A DNA stretch of 64,000 bases, taken from the NCBI GenBank assembly GCA_964465945.1, contig CAYXMM010000001.1, positions 248,001 to 312,000 on the forward strand, read 5' to 3'. Origin of the DNA: JAJRPT01 sp964465945. Lineage in GTDB: Bacteria > Bacteroidota > Ignavibacteria > Kapaibacteriales > UBA2268. Shown piece by piece: positions 58,997 to 64,000 of this stretch. Within the stretch, counting starts at the first letter, position 1, and the number at the start of each line of letters is the position of its first letter. The notes below the pieces were generated by a model. The model searched no databases and had not been told where the DNA came from. It worked only from the letters and a program-made list of their open reading frames with translations. The position numbers were made by a program, and so were the translations under genes.

Positions 58997-59929
58997 TTAT
59001 TTAATCTTAGCTATAGCTATACCAAAACCTTCTTTTCCATATGAATTACCATTATAAATCATATAAAGTTTTTCATTTAAAAAAAATACATTTGGATAAC
59101 ATACCATTTCATTATCAAAACTATCACGTGTAACATCTAGTCCATTTGTATTTTTTCTTTCCCATAATTTACAATTAAATGATTCTGCATAACTTATTCT
59201 GTAAGGTTTATTATCATATACATTACAGAACCACATTAAATACTTATTCTCATATTTAACTACATTTGAACGAGCTATATTAGTTTCTTTTTCGTCTTTA
59301 AAGTCAATTGCAATTTCACCTTTTCTAACCCAATTAATTCCATCCTGTGACCACGCTGATTTTATATGATATTTTGATTTTAATTTATTGTCTTCCTCAA
59401 TCCATTCTGTACCAGAGACATAAGACATATAAAATTTATCATTTTTTAAACTAATAACGTTTGGAGCAGTTACAAGGCAAGGATCATATTCACTCCTTTG
59501 GAGTATTGGTGCTTTTGAATATTTCTTAAATGTTATTCCTCCATCATCAGATATAGCCAATCCTATACTTGCATAGAATAATGGTTCCTTTACTCCTTGA
59601 TTCCAACCTATATAATACAAGAATTTCTTGTTATTTATATCAATAATTGATGCAGGATAAACTCCATGTTCATCAAAATATCCAATATTTCCTGGCTTTA
59701 AAACAGGCTCATTTGTTTCGAATATTTTTTTTATACTTTTATCTTTTATTTCAAATTCAACATATCCTATATGAGAGCGTTGTTTTTTAGTCCTGCCAGC
59801 ATAGTAAACTCTTATTATATCTTTAGTTAGAATATCAACTGTAGGAACTTGTGCATGTGTATAGCTCCACCATAAATCACTATTTGGTTTAAAAATTAAT
59901 CCTAATTTTTCCCATTCAAATTTCTTCAT
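58997..59929 (-). CDS. Five-bladed beta-propeller protein of the GH43/GH130-like class
   Basis: 310 residues with glycoside-hydrolase propeller features: PVLKPGNIGYFDEHGVYPASII, IGLAISDDGGITFKKY, KSAWSQDGINWVRKGEIAI and MVCYPNVFFLNEKLYMIYNGNS. Similar proteins of unknown enzyme activity are frequent in O-antigen clusters. There is no signal peptide, so it probably acts in the cytoplasm during sugar or lipid-linked oligosaccharide work. It overlaps the acetyltransferase gene by one base. Confidence 0.78.
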   Translation of the reverse strand: MKKFEWEKLGLIFKPNSDLWWSYTHAQVPTVDILTKDIIRVYYAGRTKKQRSHIGYVEFEIKDKSIKKIFETNEPVLKPGNIGYFDEHGVYPASIIDINNKKFLYYIGWNQGVKEPLFYASIGLAISDDGGITFKKYSKAPILQRSEYDPCLVTAPNVISLKNDKFYMSYVSGTEWIEEDNKLKSKYHIKSAWSQDGINWVRKGEIAIDFKDEKETNIARSNVVKYENKYLMWFCNVYDNKPYRISYAESFNCKLWERKNTNGLDVTRDSFDNEMVCYPNVFFLNEKLYMIYNGNSYGKEGFGIAIAKIK

Positions 59930-60603
59930 TATTTTTCCGTTGAAAATATATTTTTGTGCTTTTGTTCATAAATCTTTGCAGGTGTACCTAAGTAAGTGGT
60001 TGATTCTTCTGTATTTTTTACTATTAAAGCACCTGCTCCTAGAATAGTTTCGTTAGCTAAAGTTATTCCATCTCTAAGTGTTGAGTTCACCCCTAAGAAA
60101 CTTCTTTCGCCTATCTTACAATGCCCAGAAATTACTACATGAGATGTAATAAAAACATTATCATCAATAATTGAATGATGTCCTATGTGATTACCGCTCC
60201 ATAAGATACAATTATTACCAATTTCTACAAATGGCTGGATTGTATTATCTTCAAAAATAAAACAATTATCGCCAATACTTTTCGCATAATTTGTACATTT
60301 AGAACTAATATAAGTTAGAAGTTTATAACCTTTCTCTTTAGCTTGATTATAAAACATTTGCCTAGTTTGATTTTTCTTTTGGTAACCAATTGCTATGTGC
60401 ATATCATATTCAGATGGTGGGTATTGCTTTTCAATATCTTCAAATGGAACAAATGGTCTACCATAAATTACATCTTTATCTATGTAATCTTTGGTAGAAG
60501 TAAAAGCTACTACTTCATACTCACTATCATTATCAATAAGATATGCCATTACTTCTGCTTGACCTGTAGAACCAAATATTATTGCTTTTTTTGTTTTAAT
60601 CAT
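59929..60603 (-). CDS. Sugar O/N-acetyltransferase, PglD/NeuD type
   Basis: 224 residues: an N-terminal Rossmann-like domain (KKAIIFGSTGQAEVMAYLI) and a left-handed beta-helix of hexapeptide repeats (about 110-205: NNCILWSGNHIGHHSIIDDNVFI, IGERSFLGVNSTLRDG, IILGAGALIVKN). This is the layout of NeuD/PglD acetyltransferases. It could provide the C3 acetamido group in place of WbpD, which is inference; other sugar residues are equally possible. Confidence 0.82.
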   Translation of the reverse strand: MIKTKKAIIFGSTGQAEVMAYLIDNDSEYEVVAFTSTKDYIDKDVIYGRPFVPFEDIEKQYPPSEYDMHIAIGYQKKNQTRQMFYNQAKEKGYKLLTYISSKCTNYAKSIGDNCFIFEDNTIQPFVEIGNNCILWSGNHIGHHSIIDDNVFITSHVVISGHCKIGERSFLGVNSTLRDGITLANETILGAGALIVKNTEESTTYLGTPAKIYEQKHKNIFSTEK

Positions 60604-60612
60604 TATTATTTC

Positions 60613-61662
60613 TTAATTGTTAAAATTAAAAATGTAAAAATAAGGAGATGATTTTAAAAGTTCAAGTTTATCAATTTTTTTTATTTTTTCATCAAAAAGA
60701 TTTGTATAATAGTAATATTTAAAATCTTGCGCATTCCATTTATTTTTAAAGTCATAAACTCCTTTTTGAGACTCCCAAGTTCCACCCCAGTTCCAATATT
60801 TATAACCCTTTTCGATTGCATCAAGCATTGCCTTATAAATAATTAAAGCTGAAGGTTGATCATTTCTATAATCATGAACAGTAGCAGGTGTAAAATATTC
60901 AACTGTTTTATTAAAGTAAAATAGTAATAATCCAGCAATTGGCTTATCTTCTAAATAAGCAATATAAACTGCAAATTCATTATTATTAAAGTAATTTGGT
61001 ATTAAATCAAAAAATGATTTTTCTTTAGCTCTACCACCAATACTTTCAATATTTTCTTTATGGACATTATAAAGAAAATCTAATGCGTTTTGGCTATTAT
61101 CTTTTTTAATTACAATATTAGCTTTTATTGCTCTTCTAATGTTTCTGGGTCTTGGATTTTGAAATTGACTGATTAATATATTTTCAATATTATCATCATT
61201 TTCTGGCAATTCAGTAATTTGACCAATTCTATAATCAGTAGCATTTAATTTTAATTCACTTTCAATAAATTCTTTATCATTGTTAAGTGGATTAGTAATT
61301 ATTGTAGAAGACAAAACATTTTTAGATTTTACAAATTCTAAATATTGATTATAAAGATTTTTTTTAATTTCCTTTTGTTTATCAATATCTAAAGTATTAT
61401 CAATTATGAAAGCACCATTACTTCCATAGTAAGGTAATGAATTGAATACACTACCAAATTGAGTCTCCTTAAATAGAAAAGGCAAAATTCCAACTAATCT
61501 ATCTTCTTCATAAGCAAGAAAATATACACTTTCACAATTTAAATGTTCTTTTAATAAATAATGATAAGGTAAAGATTGATAAAAAAGAGTTGATTGATCT
61601 TGTAAAAGTAAATTATTATAGATTTTAATATCACTAATTGATTCTTGAACTTTATAATTCAA
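60613..61662 (-). CDS. FemAB-like GNAT acyltransferase
   Basis: 349 residues with two GNAT-like halves typical of FemAB/peptidoglycan-bridge-type transferases: LFYQSLPYHYLLKEHLNCESVYFLAYEEDRLVGILPFLF and HKENIESIGGRAKEK, then AVYIAYLEDKPIAGLLLFYF, YFTPATVHDYRNDQPSALII and GYKYWNWGGTWESQKGVYDFKNKWN. In O-antigen clusters such proteins attach amino acids or acyl groups. The start is TTG (61662), which overlaps the stop of the asnB remnant (TTGA), with GGAGG eleven to fifteen bases upstream. Confidence 0.78.
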   Translation of the reverse strand: MNYKVQESISDIKIYNNLLLQDQSTLFYQSLPYHYLLKEHLNCESVYFLAYEEDRLVGILPFLFKETQFGSVFNSLPYYGSNGAFIIDNTLDIDKQKEIKKNLYNQYLEFVKSKNVLSSTIITNPLNNDKEFIESELKLNATDYRIGQITELPENDDNIENILISQFQNPRPRNIRRAIKANIVIKKDNSQNALDFLYNVHKENIESIGGRAKEKSFFDLIPNYFNNNEFAVYIAYLEDKPIAGLLLFYFNKTVEYFTPATVHDYRNDQPSALIIYKAMLDAIEKGYKYWNWGGTWESQKGVYDFKNKWNAQDFKYYYYTNLFDEKIKKIDKLELLKSSPYFYIFNFNN

Positions 61663-61766
61663 AACAAAAACCTCCTACACCAGTGTTCGAAGTTCATGAA
61701 AGACCAGATACGAAGGCGGTGGTTTATGCGTTTATCAAAGTGTTCGTGTAGAGTTTTTTCTATCAT
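61659..61766 (-). pseudogene. Remnant 3' tail of a second asparagine synthetase gene
   Basis: Thirty-five codons, MIEKTLHEHFDKRINHRLRI continuing WSFMNFEHWCRRFLF and TGA, starting one base after the AbiEii-like stop codon. It is homologous to the C-terminus of the asnB gene at 62637 (HEHFERKINHRLLIWSFLNF..), about 70% identical at DNA level, with the last 40 bases nearly identical. The rest of this asnB copy is missing. Confidence 0.85.
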
Positions 61767-62381
61767 TTATATATCTATTGCGATATTTTTTAGATTTTCT
61801 TGAATTTCCATATTATCAGGTGCTTCTATTAAATAATCCACTTCCTCGGTGTAGTCAATATCTTCAAAATAAGCAAGTTGTGCTCTAAATTGCTTTTCGG
61901 AAAATAAATCACCATAGATGTTTTTAGAAGTTGAAATAATTTCTGATATATTATGATGTTTCTTTAAAATGAAATATAAATCAACGTAATCTTTCCATTT
62001 GGCACGTCTCCCTAGAGCATAAGCTTTCATAGCCGCCAGTTGTAAAAGATTTGGAATTTGAATTATATTATCAAAGTTTACATCGGCATTAATATCAAAA
62101 GTATAATTATAAAAAGTTATCTTAACATTATTAGCTATTAGGTGAAGCTGCTCTTCCACTCTTCTTGTTATTATAGGTTTTAAATTATTTAAAGTAAATA
62201 AATCTAAAATTTTCTTATGATTAATCTGAGATTTACTAAATAAATCAAAATCAATAGAACGCCTGTGACCAATGTGAAGTGCGATTGCTGTTCCTCCGCA
62301 TAGGTAATAATTATTATTGAACTCTTGAATTAGAGGCAATAATTCGATTTGATTTGTATTTAATATTTCTTTATGAAGCAC
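61767..62381 (-). CDS. AbiEii/AbiGii-family nucleotidyltransferase toxin
   Basis: 204 residues of the AbiEii nucleotidyltransferase family: LCGGTAIALHIGHRRSIDFDLFS (about 32-54) is the GG..S-x-DxD nucleotidyltransferase core, followed by VRRVEEQLHLI and AAMKAYALGRRAKWKDYVDLYFIL. AbiEii toxins add nucleotides to tRNA or other targets and are paired with an AbiEi-type antitoxin. Here the partner is the small upstream protein, with an 11-base overlap. Codon style is like its neighbours. The toxin-antitoxin role is from family knowledge, not shown here. Confidence 0.85.
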   Translation of the reverse strand: MLHKEILNTNQIELLPLIQEFNNNYYLCGGTAIALHIGHRRSIDFDLFSKSQINHKKILDLFTLNNLKPIITRRVEEQLHLIANNVKITFYNYTFDINADVNFDNIIQIPNLLQLAAMKAYALGRRAKWKDYVDLYFILKKHHNISEIISTSKNIYGDLFSEKQFRAQLAYFEDIDYTEEVDYLIEAPDNMEIQENLKNIAIDI

Positions 62382-62640
62382 GTTTTAAATATTCTTTAAA
62401 GAAATTATAAAGTTCTGGGTATATGTTGTTTTGCTTTCTTCCTTCTAAGGACTCTAAAATATTTCTTACATTATTTAATCCCATTAGCTTAAATAATTTT
62501 TTTATTTTGTCTAATTCAGCATAATTTATAACCATCTCTAAAAGAAGTTCATCGCTTATTTCTTCTTTTTTATTTTCAGGTGTGTACCAAAATAATTGTT
62601 GGTTATCTTTAATAAATTGTTTTAGCTTTTTATCCCTCAA
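62371..62640 (-). CDS. Putative antitoxin partner of the AbiEii-type toxin
   Basis: About 89 residues if read from the TTG at 62640, which overlaps the asnB stop (TTTTGA) and has GGAGG 11-15 bases upstream; a GTG at 62658 would place the ribosome-binding site after the start, so TTG is preferred. Sequence: RDKKLKQFIKDNQQLFWYTP, then SDELLLEMVINYAELDKIKKLF and a basic tail. It is small, helical and charged, consistent with an antitoxin, but not an AbiEi winged helix. No family is assigned with confidence; partner status is from position. Confidence 0.65.
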   Translation of the reverse strand: MRDKKLKQFIKDNQQLFWYTPENKKEEISDELLLEMVINYAELDKIKKLFKLMGLNNVRNILESLEGRKQNNIYPELYNFFKEYLKRAS

Positions 62641-64000
62641 AACAAAAACCTCCTGCACCAGTGTTCGAAGTTCAAAAAGGACCAGATTAGTAAGCGATGA
62701 TTAATCTTTCTTTCAAAATGCTCATGTAATACTTTTTTAATGTAATCTCTATCAATAAAGTCAGTAGAAACAGTATGCTCCTCAAGGAGCAACTGTTTTA
62801 TATAAACAGCATTTTCACCACGATACCAACTCTCATCTGGAGCAGAAAACCCTTGTTTCTTCCGATGAATAATTCTATCAGGGATGTATGATTCCATCGC
62901 TTTTCTTAAAACATTTTTCCCATCAGAATATTCTCCGTAAGCGGTTTTCTTATTACCAAGTAAATTTTCATCAAGTTTTTTAATTTCGGCAGATAAATTC
63001 CCTAGTTTATGTTTTACAGGTATTTTTTGAGCAAAATTAACAAGGTCATTATCTAAAAAAGGAAAGCGTTCTTCCAAGCCATTTGCCATAGCAAGTTTAT
63101 CACCAACAATCATAAGACCATGTAAAAAAGTCTTAATTTCAAAATACAATGAATTTTGAATATGATCTTGTGGAGTATCATATTTAAGTTTGCTATTAAA
63201 AGTAAATACACGTTCAAATATTTGTCTCGGTTCTTCAACATCCACATAATTAAACACGGACCCAACAAATAACTTTTTTTTATCATTATCAGAAACTAAT
63301 CTTTGCCAAAAACCATAATATTGGTCGAAAAACTGCTTTTGACTAATTGAATCAAACACTTTGTAATATCGCCAAGGGTAACCACCAAATAGCTCATCAC
63401 CACCTGTTCCTTGCAAACAAACCTTTACAAATTTAGAAGCAAGCCGTGAAATATAGTAATTAGGATAAGACATACCCACACGTAAATCTTCAAGGTGATA
63501 AACAACTTTTGGTAACGACCAACTCAAATCACCTGCATTTATTACTTGTTCAAAATGTTCAGTTTTAAAATGATTAGCAATAAGCTCAGCATCGCGTCTC
63601 TCATCATAATTAGACTCAACCCCTGTAACTTCAGACATATCAAATCCACAGGTAAAAGTTGAAAGACGAGGTAAATGTTGAGAAGCAACAGCTACAATTG
63701 ACCCAGAGTCCATTCCACCCGATAAATAAGAACCTACGGGTACATCAGCAATCATCTGTCGGGTAACCGCTTGATTAAACAAACGTCTTGTTTCATCAAC
63801 AGCAGTTTGAAAATTCATTGTTTCATCTGGCTGAGAGAAATCATAATCCCACCATGAACGATGAAAAACTCCATCAGATTTGGTAGAAATAGAAATAGTA
63901 TTCGCTTGTGGAAGTAATGTTACACCTTCAAAAAACGTCCTATAACTAAATAAATTTTGAAAAGTGAAATACTCATTTAAAGCATTCTTATTCAAATTAA
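62637..64000 (-). CDS. asnB: Asparagine synthetase (glutamine-hydrolysing), C-terminal part, runs off the window
   Basis: The last 453 codons of a class B asparagine synthetase are inside the window; the N-terminal glutaminase part lies beyond base 64000. Visible are the synthetase-domain PP-loop SYLSGGMDSGSIVAVASQH, CFGYDMSEVTG.. region, LQGTGGDELFGGYPW and the C-terminal RKKQGFSAPDESWY and NHRLLIWSFLNFEHWCRRF. In polysaccharide clusters this enzyme may amidate a uronic acid. Its last 100 bases have a decayed counterpart at 61659. Confidence 0.9.
   Translation of the reverse strand, partial: NLNKNALNEYFTFQNLFSYRTFFEGVTLLPQANTISISTKSDGVFHRSWWDYDFSQPDETMNFQTAVDETRRLFNQAVTRQMIADVPVGSYLSGGMDSGSIVAVASQHLPRLSTFTCGFDMSEVTGVESNYDERRDAELIANHFKTEHFEQVINAGDLSWSLPKVVYHLEDLRVGMSYPNYYISRLASKFVKVCLQGTGGDELFGGYPWRYYKVFDSISQKQFFDQYYGFWQRLVSDNDKKKLFVGSVFNYVDVEEPRQIFERVFTFNSKLKYDTPQDHIQNSLYFEIKTFLHGLMIVGDKLAMANGLEERFPFLDNDLVNFAQKIPVKHKLGNLSAEIKKLDENLLGNKKTAYGEYSDGKNVLRKAMESYIPDRIIHRKKQGFSAPDESWYRGENAVYIKQLLLEEHTVSTDFIDRDYIKKVLHEHFERKINHRLLIWSFLNFEHWCRRFLF

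Noticed and set aside
62637..63995. Complete 452-codon gene starting at TTG 63995
   Set aside because: The frame stays open to the end of the window and the glutaminase domain of asparagine synthetase is missing, so this start is internal and the gene is partial.

Overview
The window is AT-rich (about 30% G+C by eye) chromosomal DNA from a Gram-negative member of the Bacteroidota/Chlorobiota-Ignavibacteria (FCB) group. The evidence is: KDO genes (kdsD, kdsB), hence LPS; at least seven secreted proteins ending in the Por/type IX secretion sorting domain (..YPNP.. and a terminal strand); a mono-haem CcoP with a fused CcoN-CcoO; and Bacteroidota-like promoters (TTG-N19-TAnnTTTG) in front of two of the three tRNAs. 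The species cannot be named from the sequence alone.

Layout. 0.1-1.5 kb: kdsD and a DUF971 gene. 1.6-5.8 kb: two secreted T9SS paralogs sharing a 560-bp identical core, embedded in short dispersed repeats. 5.9-9.0 kb: cbb3 oxidase operon ccoS-ccoNO-ccoQ-ccoP; ccoQ and ccoS are very short genes. 9.3-13.4 kb: smc and a periplasmic protein. 13.7-17.4 kb: flavin reductase, comM, a GDPD and cysQ. 17.5-19.2 kb: two T9SS proteins, one with an (AT)n tract in its signal peptide. 19.4-23.2 kb: thiamine-binding-like protein, kdsB, glycosyltransferase and ABC-F ATPase. 23.3-26.6 kb: tRNA-Arg, repeats and a three-gene secreted-protein operon. 26.8-31.0 kb: etfB-etfA-bifunctional nuclease, a CAT-anticodon tRNA, enoyl-CoA hydratase and a degenerate aspartokinase. 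31.1-37.6 kb: a giant FG-GAP/UnbV protein, an outer-membrane barrel, and a Schlafen/AlbA_2-HATPase gene sitting inside nested direct repeats. 37.6-45.0 kb: small membrane protein, YHS protein, CASTOR/POLLUX-like channel, subtilisin, and dnaX with an A10 slippage site giving gamma and tau forms. 45.2 kb: tRNA-Thr. 45.7-64 kb: one long leftward O-antigen/capsule operon.

The polysaccharide operon contains homologs of WbpB, WbpI, WbpG, HisH2 and HisF2, the Pseudomonas B-band set that builds UDP-2-acetamido-3-acetamidino-mannuronate. It also has five glycosyltransferases, a Wzx flippase, a UDP-glucuronate 4-epimerase-like protein, a methyltransferase-like protein, a beta-propeller protein, a PglD/NeuD acetyltransferase, a FemAB-like transferase and an asparagine synthetase. 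An AbiEii-type toxin gene with a small partner interrupts it, placed exactly between asnB and a decayed second asnB tail.

The most noteworthy signals are: (i) the dnaX frameshift/slippage locus; (ii) two accessory (defence-like) cassettes, each inserted behind a duplicated 3' gene tail; (iii) a gene-conversion tract between T9SS paralogs; (iv) a potentially phase-variable signal peptide; (v) a wzx gene whose only plausible start is the non-standard codon ATT.
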